Assembly (NCBI GenBank): GCA_030789695.1
Contig: CM061141.1
Coordinates: forward strand, 194,691,689-194,755,688
Reading direction: 5' to 3'
DNA from: Scilla litardierei
Lineage: Eukaryota; Streptophyta; Magnoliopsida; Asparagales; Asparagaceae
DNA length: 64,000 bases
The notes beneath the pieces were generated by a model. The model saw nothing but the letters and a program-made list of their open reading frames with translations. It was not told the DNA's origin and ran no database searches. The position numbers and the translations under genes were made by a program. How positions within the stretch are numbered: the stretch's first letter is position 1; every line of letters starts with the position of its first letter. Below are positions 19,549-31,470 of the stretch, piece after piece.

Positions 19549-21567
19549 ATGGCTAAAGATAAGGATAAGGGAAAGGGTATCATGCGGGAAGAGGAGCCGT
19601 CTCGAAAGAGACGAAAACAAACACGCCCCCCTTCCCATACACGAGCACTTACACTTGGCCCCCCTCCGCCTGTTATCCCCCCTGTGGACCCAATGTTGGG
19701 CCCACACGGGTATATTTTTCGGAACCAGGAGCACAAAGATTTCTACCGTAGGCTTGATGCTCGAGGGCATCTATCCACTAAGTTCTCGCACGCACGTACA
19801 CTTGTCGATCTCGGTGTCTTCACCGAGGTCGAATCTCTCTTCGCTAACTTAGGATGGTTGGCCTTTCTTAATGCTCATGCAGTATCCTACCCGGCACTCA
19901 CACTCAAATTCCTCTCCACACTTACTTGGGAGTCCGGGTCGATCATTAAATTCAGGGTGCGTAACCGTAGTGTCACCACGAATCTGAATACGATCAACGA
20001 TATATTTGGTTTCCCCAATCTCGGGGACGATTCCATCCGACACTACGGGTACACACCTGAGTTTGATGTCGATCAATTCTGGTTCCGCCTCACTTTGATC
20101 CGTGATTACCCCCGAGGAAGGGCCAAGGCCTCCTCCATCATACATCCCGTGTTTCGTTTAGCCCACAGGATCATTTCATCCGCATTCTTTCCTAGGGACG
20201 AATCTGGTACTGTGTCTATCCCTGACCTTTTTATCCTTTGGGCCATGACTTTCCCTTATGTCCGGGATGATGATGGAGTCAGCTTTAGAGCCCCTACCGT
20301 CCCTATCCATGGCGGTGATTGGCTTGTTTACAAGCTGCTTGAGATCATCCGGGCCGGGAAGGGGAAGTTCTGTTGTGGGGGCATCATCACGATCATATGC
20401 TCTCACGCCCATTTCAATATCACCATCCCCAATAACCTTCCTGCTGCCGCAGGACCCTCACATCTCGATATTGATGTCCTGCGGCACATCCACATGATCA
20501 AGCCCCGCTCGGATGGCCGCTTCATATTTCATTATGGCCACCCCCCAGCCCCTTACACCATTCTGCCCAACCCCGCTCGCATGACCATTGTTCTCGTGGG
20601 AGATTGGACTTTCCCTCCTGATCCCGACTTCTTAGCGGGGTTGAATCTTCCTTTCCTTCCCGCAGGCGCCCGCAGATCACCGTCCCCTGCCGCCCACTTA
20701 GGCGAGCAGGATATCCCTGCGTCTGGGGGAGACTTTGGGGCTGGACCGAGTCGTCCTATTTCTGCTCCGGGACCGATCACGTCTGAGCACCTCCTTGCGG
20801 CCATTTCTGGCCTTGTCTCCTGTGCTGGCATGACCACTGCCGCCAGCACCTCTTCGACCTTACCTGGCGGCACCACCTCTGCCTCGCGTCAGTCTACGTC
20901 TTTTGGTCGCCGTCAGGTATCTGCCCGTCTAGGACTTGAGAGGGAGGTCGCCGCCCTTCGTGAGCTCGCCATGTCCTCTGTTTCCTCGGACCCATCACCA
21001 TCCTCCTTTCTTACTCACCCACGTTTCCTCGCACTTGAGAGGAACGTGGCCGCCATTCTCCGCCTTCTTACTCATATCCACGGACCACCTCCACCTTCAC
21101 CACCTCCACCTTCACCACCCAGGCGATCTTCTCCTCCACCCTCCCACACTTCTCCACATCCATCACCCCCCTCACCACATTCTTCTCCTCCCTCTTCACA
21201 TCCCATCCCGGCATCCACTTCACCCCTCCCGACCACTTCCACCGCACTCACGCTACCTCCATCCTCCTCCGTCACTCCATACGTGCGCCGGAGGAAATTA
21301 CCGGTACGCTCCAGATCCCTCCCACCACCTCCCACTACCGTCACCACCATATCTACTTCCTCCATTTCTATTCCCCTCACCATAGCCTTGATCGCCTTCC
21401 TACCACCACCACCCACCACCACCGACACTCCTCCCATAGTTCACACCACCACTGCCCCTATACCTTCACCTCATTCCCCACTTCTCCGCACACCCCCTGC
21501 CTCCCCCGACCACCCATCCACGCCCTCTTCCGAAGATGACGAGGACTCACCTTCTGCTGCTTTCTGA
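19549..21567 (+). CDS. E1 ORF3, putative plant transposon protein domain
   Basis: 672 residues from ATG at 19549 (MAKDKDKGKG; an in-frame ATG 18 bp upstream is less likely). The N-terminus is basic, with an RKRRK cluster that could be a nuclear signal. Residues about 40-330 are a globular domain (GYIFRNQEHKDFYRRLDARG, INDIFGFPNLGDDSIRHYGY, VFRLAHRIISSAFFPRDESG, PDLFILWAM). Its spacing resembles the putative plant transposon protein domain (Pfam PF20167 type) or ATHILA ORF1 proteins carried by many plant retroelements; biochemical function is unknown. From about residue 385 it is Ser/Pro/Thr-rich with SPPPSPP runs and an acidic end (SEDDEDS). It sits where pol and env-like genes would lie. It is intact, unlike most ORFs here. 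Confidence 0.65.
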   Translation: MAKDKDKGKGIMREEEPSRKRRKQTRPPSHTRALTLGPPPPVIPPVDPMLGPHGYIFRNQEHKDFYRRLDARGHLSTKFSHARTLVDLGVFTEVESLFANLGWLAFLNAHAVSYPALTLKFLSTLTWESGSIIKFRVRNRSVTTNLNTINDIFGFPNLGDDSIRHYGYTPEFDVDQFWFRLTLIRDYPRGRAKASSIIHPVFRLAHRIISSAFFPRDESGTVSIPDLFILWAMTFPYVRDDDGVSFRAPTVPIHGGDWLVYKLLEIIRAGKGKFCCGGIITIICSHAHFNITIPNNLPAAAGPSHLDIDVLRHIHMIKPRSDGRFIFHYGHPPAPYTILPNPARMTIVLVGDWTFPPDPDFLAGLNLPFLPAGARRSPSPAAHLGEQDIPASGGDFGAGPSRPISAPGPITSEHLLAAISGLVSCAGMTTAASTSSTLPGGTTSASRQSTSFGRRQVSARLGLEREVAALRELAMSSVSSDPSPSSFLTHPRFLALERNVAAILRLLTHIHGPPPPSPPPPSPPRRSSPPPSHTSPHPSPPSPHSSPPSSHPIPASTSPLPTTSTALTLPPSSSVTPYVRRRKLPVRSRSLPPPPTTVTTISTSSISIPLTIALIAFLPPPPTTTDTPPIVHTTTAPIPSPHSPLLRTPPASPDHPSTPSSEDDEDSPSAAF

Positions 21568-23239
21568 TTTCCCCTCTTTTGTTTCTGACTCCCCCTTGCA
21601 CATTTCTGGATTTCATTGATCATATCGTTTCGCTAGCTCTTTCTGGTCTAGCTTAGGGGAAGTCTACTTTGGTGTGCTGTCGTGTTTTGTTTGTTTTTCT
21701 CCTTTTTGTGTGTGTGTTCGTTTTTCACTTTTTGAGTGTCGTGTCGTGTGATTTTATTTTATTTTTATTTTCGTATTGTTTGATTTTGATCTTGTTTTTT
21801 CTTTCTTTTTCAGTTTTATCTATGTGTTTTCCTCGTTTTCATTTCTTTTCGTGTCTGTGCGTATTTCCCCCCCATTTTCATTGCCCTCCCGTACTCACTC
21901 ATATTGCATTGAGGGCAATGCAAACTTCAGCTTGGGGGAGTCGCACTTCGTGCGTCATTTGTGTTGTTTTTCTACGTTATTTGAGTCGTTTTCCATCGTG
22001 TTTTTCTTTTCCTTTTTTTTTCTTTTTCCTTCTTTCTTTAGCTCTTTCTCCTAGAAATGAATCCTATGATGAATCTCCACAAAGTCACACACACACCTAG
22101 CACTGCACCGACAATCGCACTCACTAACCCTAGGATTTCGAGTCCTCTTGCATTTCACGCATCATGGGTCCACTTAGCTTTTTGTGAGTCGTGTGTCATG
22201 ACTATCGTTTGGTGTACTTCTGCTTTGTGATTTTACTTTATATACCTGTCCAGGAATGACCCCTAGATTATCATGCTTCGATATTGAATATGCGGTATTT
22301 GCTTCTAATGTCTGCTTCTATATGCATGCTATATATATATCGTATATTTCATTTCGCATGCGTCGGGATTCCACAACTAAGGACTAGGATAACCCACTTA
22401 GCCTGAGCTCTATTTAGCAAGAATAGTCGCCTTTGCCCGAGTGTTTAGATTTCTACTTCTTTTTTTGTTTTACTTGGTGCAAATCCCCTCGTCGTGTACC
22501 GTTCTCCCACTTGGGAGAGTACACAGGTGTATAGCCAAAAACCCAAAAAAAATCCAAAAAAATGGGAGAAAAGAAATGAAAAACCCGAAAAGAAAAGAAA
22601 AAGATTGTATAGCCAAAAATCCAAAAAAAAATACAAATACCCAAAACCCAAAAAAATTTCCGTATGAATATTTTTTCATACTTGCCAAGAATAAAGGGAA
22701 GGCGAGAATTTGCACCGAGTGTTCTTCTCCACATCATCTCAACCCCCGTCGTTATCAAAAACACTTGGCTTAGGAGCTGTTTAGCTAGTATCTAGGCTAT
22801 AGTGGCGTGATTTCCTTAACCCTAGTTGTGGAGTCCCCGATGCATGATACGCTTCTTTTCCCACTCTTCTCGTGCATGCTTGAACTTATATTTGCCGCTT
22901 AATTCAATTCGGATCGATATTTTGGGTCATTTCTTGGATTTGTGTATATCGAGCCTCATTGCACATCGTAGAAAGCTTCACCATTTGCTAGCACACGACC
23001 ACGCTCACTTGCGCTTCACTGCGTGGACCCACGACACTTATTTGGACTCGCTTTCCTAGGTTTAGTGGTGTGATTTGGCGTTTGCTTGCTTGGTGTGTCG
23101 TTTTTGATTTTGATGGCTCTGATGGACGATCTAGGGCTTAGAGTTTTCTTTTTGTTTCTTCCTCTCTATTTTTCCCTTCCGAGCTCCTACTCTCACTCGT
23201 CTTCCTCGAGGACGAGGAAGAGTTCAGCTTAGGGGATTT
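21568..23239 (+). other. E1 3' internal region, no pol
   Basis: T-rich noncoding DNA. CATTGAGGGCAATG at 21907-21920 is a short stem followed by AGCTTGGGGGAG, a hallmark of the post-pol part of Athila-like elements; N1 has the same block at 33515 and N4 a variant near 61640. An A-rich stretch with repeated CCAAAAA lies at 22535-22660. The last bases, AGCTTAGGGGATT (23226-23238), are the purine-rich tract priming plus-strand synthesis. Confidence 0.6.
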
Positions 23240-24797
23240 TGACGTGCGTCTATATTTCATATATTCACGCACGTTTTCTTTTGTGTTTCTCCGTGTTTTT
23301 CCGCCGTCTCTTATTCGTTTTCGTATATTTTCCCGTTTTCTTTCACTTTTCTTTGTTTGTCCATGATTGCAGGAGTTCGACCACGTAGGGGACGTTTTAC
23401 GATGATATCCCAAGTCCCCGGAGCAACGGGAGAAGTCACGCGTGATCCAGGGGGTCAAACGGCGAAGTATTCATCTTTCAGCCCCTCACCCGGTCGGTTG
23501 GTCATCTCCAACCGATCGGGTGATGCACGCGTGCACCAACCGGTCGCTACCGCAGCTCACAAAGAAGTCACCCGACCGGTTCACAGACCGGTTCTGCGGG
23601 CGGCTGTTCTCTGTTTTCTCGAGCAGAATTCCAACCGATCGGGTGACTCTCACCCGATCGGTTCATCTGTAGCTGAAGAAGATGAGCTGAAGACACGGGC
23701 GTTCAACCGGCCGACTCACCCGACCGCTCCAAGATCCAACCGGTCGCTCAAGAACTCACCCGATCGGTTCATGAGATCGGGTGAAAACTCGCCGTTTTCT
23801 GTAATTTATCTGTAACGGATCAACCGATCGGTTGACTTGTCACCCGATCGGTTGATCCGAAAATCTATATATAGGACCCCTAGGGTTCCAGAAACGGGAG
23901 AGTTGTATTTTTTTACTGTTTCATTTCCTTGTGACGGCTGTAATTGTTACTCTTAAGTAAGTTTTCAGATCTTTCTAATTTTTTAGTATTGTCTTTATTA
24001 CTCCTTTACTTCCGCATTGCAATTGTTTGATTATGATTCTAACGGTAAAATTTCATTTAGATTGCTTTTTCATGAATTTTTGTGAGTAGTTCCCAAATCT
24101 GGGATTTTGGTGGAAACCCCTTCGGGGGCTCTTCCTGATGCGTCCATAGGGATAGGAAATCGATAGGGAGTAGGAATCTAACGGTTACGCGGGGCGTTTC
24201 ATTGTCATCGGCGGGAAAAAGACCGCCTTTGACCGTCGGGCCAAGGGGGGATAAACTTGGCGGTTGACTCCCTAGCCAAAGCTCACGCCTTTAGCGTTGG
24301 CGCCGAACCCTAGCACGCGGGAGCGGCAGGATGAGACGTCGGGAGATATCGTTGCGGACTTAGTGCTCCCGGGATCGATCAGTGTTTATGGACACGGGAG
24401 TGCCCACTGATCGAATCCGGGAAGTCCGGTGTATCATCCTGGGCACCGACCGGAATATCGGGCCCATGGGACGCCGGTACCACTTTCAGAGGCAACGTCT
24501 CACCATTAGACCCTAATCCCGATCGCTATCCATACCCGTAGGCTGTATCGGCGAGAGTCTCTCGTCGGGTCGGAAACCAAAGTCCCGGGTTTACTTTCTT
24601 TTTGTCCATACGCCTTCATTTCCTTTCGTGACAACCAACCCGATTCGGGCTAGCTCGCCCCTCGGGGTGATTTAGGTCCTACCTGACCCAAGCACAACCT
24701 CGCCTCCCTGAGTTCGATATTCCCGCACCACTTCACTAACCGTGAAACTTGCGGTAGACGACACCGCGCCGCCGCGACGCAAGCGGGGCGCCGGTCA
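23240..24797 (+). repeat. E1 3' LTR (1558 bp)
   Basis: Same length as the 5' LTR, with about nine substitutions and no indel by eye. The palindrome array is at 23487-23856 and TATATATA at 23866-23873. The element ends CA, then the GAAGC duplication. Confidence 0.95.
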
Positions 24798-27125
24798 GAA
24801 GCCTCTTTTTGCATTTATCCACAAGGCGACCATACAAAGATGCCTTAGGGTAGGTCGAAGACAGCGGTAACCCCAAGTAAGTAGTAAAAGATGAGAATAT
24901 TTTAATCCCCAAGATACCAGCAAGATCTCTAGGGTCACGCACTCCTTTACTAAAAATGGCCGAGCTTTTATCCCAATTTATGTGAAGACCAGAAAATAGT
25001 TTAAACCTTGCTAATACCTCTTTAAGACCCGAAATGGAATGGCGATTAGCACGGTAGAAGACCAACAGATCATCTGCAAAAAGGAGATGAGATATAGCTC
25101 CTGCCCTACACAATGGTTGAATAGCTCAGGAGGACTCAACACGCGCCATGAGGAGTGAAAAAGCCTCCATAACAAGAACAAAAAGATAGGGGGAAAGGGG
25201 GTCTCCTTGTCTGAGACCTCTGTTGGATGGGAAGTACCCTTCAGGAGACCCATCAATTAAAACTGAGAACTTAGGGGATGAGATGCACTCAGATATCCAA
25301 TTTATGAACCCGCTCCTGAACCCCATCTGATGTAGAAGGAATAAAATAAATTCCCTGTTAACACAGTCGAAAGCTTTGAGGAGATCCAATTTGATGCAAA
25401 TTCTGGCTCCCATAGGATTACTAAAGTCACGAATCTATTCGTGCGCGATGAGGGTGTAGTCAGCAAGTCACCTACCTTTGAGGAAAGCTGCTTGATTGGG
25501 GGAGATTAAATCACAAATGACATCTTTCAACCTGTTGCATAATACTTTACTGATAATTTTATAAATGACGTTGCAGCAAGAGATAGGCCTATAGTCACCT
25601 AACCCCGAAGCTTTAGAATTATTAGGAACTAAGGTAAGGAAGGAGTGATTAACATGAGGTAGCAACCGACCAGATCTGAAGAAAGAAGAGATGCCAGAGA
25701 TAACATCCTTACCAACAACCTCCCATTCATGTTGAAAGAAACAAGCGTTAAATCCATCAGGGCCATGGACCTTATCTTTCCCAATTTGAAAGGCAGCATT
25801 CTTGATTTCAGCAGCGGATACTGGCCTATCCATCCAATTAGTGACATCGACAGTAAGCTTCCGTTTGGGGATGAGATTAGGGAATACATTCCCATAGTCA
25901 TCTTACATATATAATTTACTATTAAAAAAGGGGCATCCATCCTCAGGGTATCAGTATTTGAGTTTCTTTCTCCATTGTGTATTAAGAGATGGCTAAGGTT
26001 GTTATGAGAGAGCCTAGACTTCATAGCCATGTAGAAGAATTTAGAGTTCATATCTCCAAGGGTAAGCCAACTATGTCTACTTTTCTGACGCAAATCCTCC
26101 TCCTCAACGTCCAGAGCTTGGGCAAGTTTGAAAGAGGCCTTCTTCTCAAGCACTTGTATATTAGGGTCATTAATCAATCTCAGGTCTTTTTACAACATCT
26201 CCAAATCATTTCTGCACTTAGTGGTATTAAGCGCATCTCTTTGAGAGGCCGCCCAGTGCTTAAGTTTCCCCTTCAAATGCTTAAGCTTATTAACCAACAG
26301 TTGTAATGACGAGTTCCCAAATTGATATCCCCAATTATTACGCACAAGCTTACAAAACCCAGGTTGAGAAATCCAAGAATTATAGAATCTAAACGGCTTA
26401 GGGTGAGTAGATACCTGAGAGTGGAGATAGACAAACTAGCCTGCATGGTCACTAGTGCCAAAGGTGGAATATTCAACAAACGAGTGTGGCAGAAGGGAAA
26501 TCCAAGATGAGTTACAGAGAACCCGATCAAGTCGGGCAGAGATACGAGCACCTCCAATGCGCCTGTTATTCCAACTTAGGGTCCGCCCAATACTTTTAAG
26601 CTCAATGAGATGACTACCCCCTAAGCAAGAATTGAATGCATCCATTGCAATAGGGTCCACCGCACGCCCCCCCAACTTCTCATTAGAACATCGAATACAG
26701 TTGAAATCTCCTCCCACCAACCAAGGAGTATTTTGAAATAACTTAGAATCAGCAAGAAGATCAGCCTATAGAGGAATTCTGGCATTAGCAAGATTAAAGC
26801 CATAAATAGCGGTAAGGCCCCTCACAAGCCAGGCATAGTTGGTGAAGATAGAAGAAACATGTTGAGGGGAAGCAGAGATTAAAGAGTAACTCCAGGCTGT
26901 GGAGTTGTAGAATATTACCAGACGACCTCCTTTGTGATGAGTCCTGTTGTCCATACTACACCAGTCTTTAACAAAGCATTTAGAAATTTTTTCCCCATTA
27001 CAAGCTTCCACTTTGGTTTCCAGCAAACAAACAATACTAGGATTGTACTTACGCAACCTGTACTTAAGATCAGAACGACGCGGGACATTATTGAGACCCC
27101 GAGAATTCCAAAAGAAGATAGACAT
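24798..27125 (-). pseudogene. LINE ORF2, 5' half (endonuclease and reverse transcriptase)
   Basis: The frame begins MSIFFWNSRGLNN at 27125, the apurinic-type endonuclease start of plant LINE ORF2, with LLETKV (metal-binding Glu). After a TAG at 26766-26768 come GGDFNCIR and SDHAG (about 26440). Several frame changes follow. The RT block at 25833-24798 has DGFNACFFQ, LKLDLLKAFDCVN-like palm sequence, GLRQGDPLSPYLF and the catalytic FADDLLVF, in one frame with about three stops. The sequence is cut at the E1 junction shortly after LYGRLVDKCKKRLL and resumes at 14061. All catalytic motifs survive, but the ORF cannot be translated through. Confidence 0.85.
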
Positions 27126-27259
27126 TAAAATGGTTGAGATAGGGCCTGGGGCCTAGGAGAGATCGCGAGTCTAGAGCTTCGTCTGGTTACAGAGGCAGAT
27201 ACAGGACGTTTGGTCTTTACTTGCAACCCCAAGTTTCTAAGCATTGAGTGCTCTGCCTC

Positions 27260-27659
27260 CTATTCTATATTATTAATGGTAGGCTCAGAAGGTGGAGCTT
27301 CATCATCGTCAGAGCACTGAAGGATGGTTGGGGATGCATTGCGGGACCTAGAAGCAGAAACAGAGCAATCCGCCTGACCCAACTCAGGAAGGAGATGGGA
27401 AGCAATAGAAACGCTAGCTTTTGGGTGACTGCATTCCCATATCTCCATTTGTTTCATATGCTGCTTATCACCCGCAGGTACAGACGGCAGCTTAGGGATA
27501 TGGTGAAGTGCCGACATCGAAATCATATCATTAAATAAAGGCTGCAAAGGGTATGGCATTGGGTCCCCCTTTGATTTCTCCTCCAACTCAGTGGTCGCTT
27601 GGGCCAACAAAGAATTCTCAGAATGCAAAGGATTAGACATAGAGTACTCCTTTGATTTT
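27260..27659 (-). pseudogene. LINE ORF1 C-terminal part, truncated by an LTR
   Basis: An open frame from the junction at 27659 to a stop near 27260 encodes a hydrophilic C-terminal stretch (NSLLAQATTELEEKSKGDP, then ILQCSDDDEAPP) directly upstream of the ORF2 start. Position and composition fit the variable tail of LINE ORF1. The DUF4283 and zinc-knuckle parts would lie beyond the LTR array that interrupts it at 27660. Confidence 0.55.
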
Positions 27660-28719
27660 TGTAACGGCCCGTTTTCATCTATACGTATTCCGTACATATT
27701 ATTACTAATATGGTGATTTATTTAAATATCTTTTTTATAATTTTACCTATTATTTTATTCCTAGCTCGAACACGCGACTTAGTGATCACGTTATTTTTCT
27801 CCTCTAACTTGTGGTTGATGTTGGATGCAGGGGCGATAATCGTATTAATTAAATCACATTTTGACCGAATCGATCTCTCGAATTAAAATATGATAATCAG
27901 ATTGACTCTCTAAATATCTTGATCAAATAGAATCTTCATCTTACGTAGTTAGATTTTGAAATCAGATTTAAACCCTATCGTAGTCAAATCATTTCCCTAA
28001 TAAAATCTTATCCAACCACCCTGATTATATTATTTTCCTAAATCAATCATAATCTTATATCCTTAACCAAACTAATCCCATAATCGAATCTTAACAGATC
28101 AAATCCTAATAACTCGAATTATCTGGATATCTCCAAAAGAAATCTCATATTAATAAATCCTAAACCCTTAAACTCTATTTCCTAACTTAATCAAATCGTA
28201 TCTGATATTTACTAACTAAATTGATCTCATCAAATCGTATAATATCCTAACTAACCTAATTATCCGACTAAACTTATCATATGCTAAAGATTTCCTATAA
28301 CCAATTATATCCCAAATCAATTCTTTTATCAACTAAACCTATTAAATCATATCCTAAACCTTAGTTAAAATCAAAATGTATCTTAACCAACCCTTGACAC
28401 AGCTTCTCCCACCCACAACAACTCGCCCACAATCACGCGTGCGTAATTCTCGAAACCAAATCCACGCGATTTTGTGCTTGGGAACCTCCACTATCATTTT
28501 CTCTTTTAGGCATCATTTTCTTCCCCTACTGAACAACATAGAGGTGCACAAAAGAAGTCCTCATTCTACACCATGTTTTCCCTCTCCTATCTCAACAAAA
28601 CTATGTCACCCTCCCCTCATTCTATAACTGTAACCACGTCCCCTCTTTCTGTCCCCTCCCCAACAAAACTCTATGCATCAGCTCTGTACTTTTTATACCC
28701 AGTAACAAAAAGGGAAACG

Positions 28720-29732
28720 AGATGAAACCCAAAGCCCCCACAGACTCACGAACCATTTTCCCTCCTCTCTCCAAACGTTAGTGCTTCGACCCCCATACCC
28801 ACGCCGCACTCACCCCGCCTTTCCGATCTCCGACCAATCACCGCCAGACCCCCGATCAACCCCGAGGCGCCAGCCCTCGTCGCAAGTCCAGCTTCATCTC
28901 TCTGACACCGACGTTCACCTCATCAATCCGAGCCCTCCTCAACCTCGTTCCCTATCACCGGCGAATGGTCCCGAGGGCTCTTCCCTCAGGCACCTCCATC
29001 CCTCTCCTCTCCTGCCATCGACAGTACCCCTTCCAAGCTCCGACCATCAAGCCTCCATTCTCACCCAAGCCGCACCGCAACTACCTGCCAATCGAACGCC
29101 ATCACCCTTACCACACAGCTCCTCCTCATCGCTAGCAAGCCCGTACACCCGTATTCCCTCTCCAATCACTGCTAGTGACTGTAATGCTTCCGACCTCGCC
29201 GCAAGCCCTGTCTCCCTTGACCACCGCCCTCGGAGACTCCCCAGAACCCCTAGGCCTTCCTCCTTGAATCCCAATCACCAAGAGACTGAGCCCTCCGCCT
29301 TGCTTCATCCATTCTCCATAAACCAAGCGACGCCCTCCGCCTTTAGCCACCTCGCCGAGCCCCCTCCCATCAACAGGCCCACTCCGGGTCTGTGCAGTGC
29401 CGCCATCCCACAACCTCCAAGCAATCTGACAACACATGACAGCTGACCCCTTCCTCTCTTTTGCCTCAGCTCGTTCCCGAGCCCCCAGCGCCAATCCGGC
29501 CGCAGTCCCTCCTCCGATGACCTAGGAGCCCACACAACCCCGAAGGCCGTGTCGTCCTCCCTCGTCTCATCGCACGCGCCTCCACCTCGACCTCAGACCC
29601 CGAATCCGGCTCCCCTGTCATGAATTCCCTTCCCATGTTCCCCTCTACCACACGGTGACACCCCGCACGCCCGCCACCAGTCGCCTCCGAGCAACACACC
29701 CGCCTACTCTCTCCAGCCACCCACGAACCTGC
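28720..29732 (+). other. C-rich, proline-codon-rich block of LTR-A (non-conserved ORF)
   Basis: A sharp switch to C-rich DNA after the TATA-like box. Long frames exist by composition (for example 28781-29446, Pro/Ser-rich), but they do not start at the same codon or keep one frame in LTR-B (42241-43070) and LTR-C (56806-57316): A has one extra base near 28965, and C lacks part of the block near 57270. It may derive from captured host sequence. I do not call a gene. Confidence 0.4.
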
Positions 29733-31262
29733 TGACGTGCGTTTATATTTTATATATTCACGCACGTCTTCTTCGTGATTTTCCGCCGTTTTCTGCTGTT
29801 TCATACCCGATCTTTTGTGTTTTTTGTATCTTTTCACTTTCTCCATGTTTTTGTGTAAATGCAGGAGATTTCCAGCGTCGGGGACATACAAAGAAGATAT
29901 CATGAGTTCCCAGAGCAACGGGAGGAGTCACGCGTGATCCAGAGGGACAAACGATGAAGATACCCATATTTCAGCCCCAACCGATCGGTTGGACAAAGCC
30001 AACCGATCGGTTGGTGCATGCGTATCCGACCCGGACAGGAGCTGAAGGGAAGAGCAGCTCACCCGATCGGTTCGCTGATCGGGTGAGATCGACAGAGCTC
30101 TCTATCTTTTGGGGCTTAATTCCAACCAATCGATTGAAAATTCAACCGATCGGTTCATCTGAAGCTGAAATTCCCAAGCGACGACCCGTTCACGCCACCC
30201 GCTCTCCTCAGCGCCCGGTTGAAGCTTCTGAAGCCCGATGGCCATCACGACAAGCAGCTCACCCGATCGGTTGATGCTTCAACCGATCGGGTGACCTTGT
30301 TTTTTATATATAGCTGACCTAGGGTTTTCTAAAATGGACGTTGTTAATTTCTGTCTTTTTCTTGGGTTGTGACGGCTGGAATTTTCTTCTGTTTTGTAAG
30401 TGTTCCGATTACTTTGAAACTTTAATATTATCTTAATACAATTGCTAGCAACTATTTTCTATTGCCTGATCATGATTTCTATCGTTGAATTTCGTTTAGA
30501 TTGTGATTTTGCCATGAATTGTGAGTAGCTCCCAAATCTGGGATTTTGGTGGAAACCCCTTCGTGGGTTCTCCCTAGAATGACCATAGGACTAGGATTTC
30601 AATAGGGTTTAGGAATTTAGATGGTTATGCGGGGTGTTTCATTGTCATTGGTGGGAGAAAGACCGCCTCTGACCGTCGAGCCAAGGGGGAATAAACTTGG
30701 CAGTTGACTCCCTAGCCACAGCTCACGCCCCTAGCATAGACATTGAATCCTAGCGCGTGAAAACGGCAGGATGAGATGTTGGGAGTAACCGTTGCGAGCT
30801 TAGTGCTCCCGGAGTCGGTTGGTGTTAATGGACATGGGAATGCCCACCGACCGAACCTGGATAGTCCTAGCGTATCATCCTGGGCATCGACCGGAATATC
30901 GGGCCCATGGGACGCTAGGTATCACTCTTAGAGGCAACGTCTCACCACTAAACCCTAAATCCAATCGTGTTCCTATCCGTTGGTTGTAATAGTGAGAGCA
31001 CATGATAGGGTGGAAACCGAAGTCCTAGGTTTCCTTTTATATCGTTTATCCTTCGTATTCATATTCTGTGACAACCTATCGATCGTTCGGGCTAGCTCAC
31101 CTATTGGGTGAACCGGTTCCTTTCTGACAGCAAGCACAACACACGCCTCGCTGAGTTCGACCCCCAAGCCACACTACAACACCATGCGCTTGCGGTATAA
31201 ATATTTCAATCTGGTATCCCCGATCCTATTGCACTTGTATGCTCAAATCTAGGGGACGTCCA
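29733..31262 (+). repeat. N1 5' LTR
   Basis: E1-type LTR. Palindrome array ACCGATCGGT at 29976-30295 and TATATATA at 30305-30312. It ends GACGTCCA, then a six-base spacer and the primer site. Confidence 0.8.
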
Positions 31263-31470
31263 GCTTTATGGGGCCGTTGCTGGGGAGGCGTTCGGTTTGA
31301 TATTAGCGTAGCTTGGGTTCGTTAGACTATGCATAAAAACATAAAAAACAAATACAATAACCGAGAAATTTCTCCCCCACCATTATATTATCTTTTTGTT
31401 ATTCTCTTATACTATTGACGCTCCTCTCTAATTTTCTTATTTTTGTTGTCCAGGTATCTTTGATATTACC

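Larger units (their letters stand above)
14062..24797 (+). mobile_element. E1: young Athila-like LTR retrotransposon without pol
   Basis: This complete 10,736-bp element is inserted in the LINE, with identical-length LTRs (14062-15619 and 23240-24797, 1558 bp each), a perfect target duplication, a tRNA-Asp primer site, gag, pro, a large third ORF and a purine-rich tract before the 3' LTR. No reverse transcriptase, RNase H or integrase motif is present between pro (ends 18555) and the third ORF (starts 19549), or in 21568-23239. It must therefore rely on enzymes supplied by another element. The two LTRs differ at about nine positions by eye, so it inserted recently. Confidence 0.9.
12582..27659 (-). 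mobile_element. L1-like LINE, decayed, split by the E1 insertion
   Basis: On the minus strand the order is ORF1 tail (27659-27260), endonuclease (27125-26440), reverse transcriptase (25833-24798), [E1 insertion 24797-14062], end of RT and zinc-binding tail (14061-12832), 3' UTR, AATAAA and (TA)n. The two halves join at a duplicated GAAGC. The 5' end is cut at 27660 by the TGTAACGG LTR array, so the missing part of ORF1 lies beyond the window. Multiple stops and frameshifts show it is the oldest layer here. Confidence 0.85.

Noticed and set aside
21669..22100. Phe-rich 143-codon frame after E1 ORF3
   Set aside because: Product of T-rich noncoding DNA; no homology signal, and N1 has no equivalent frame.
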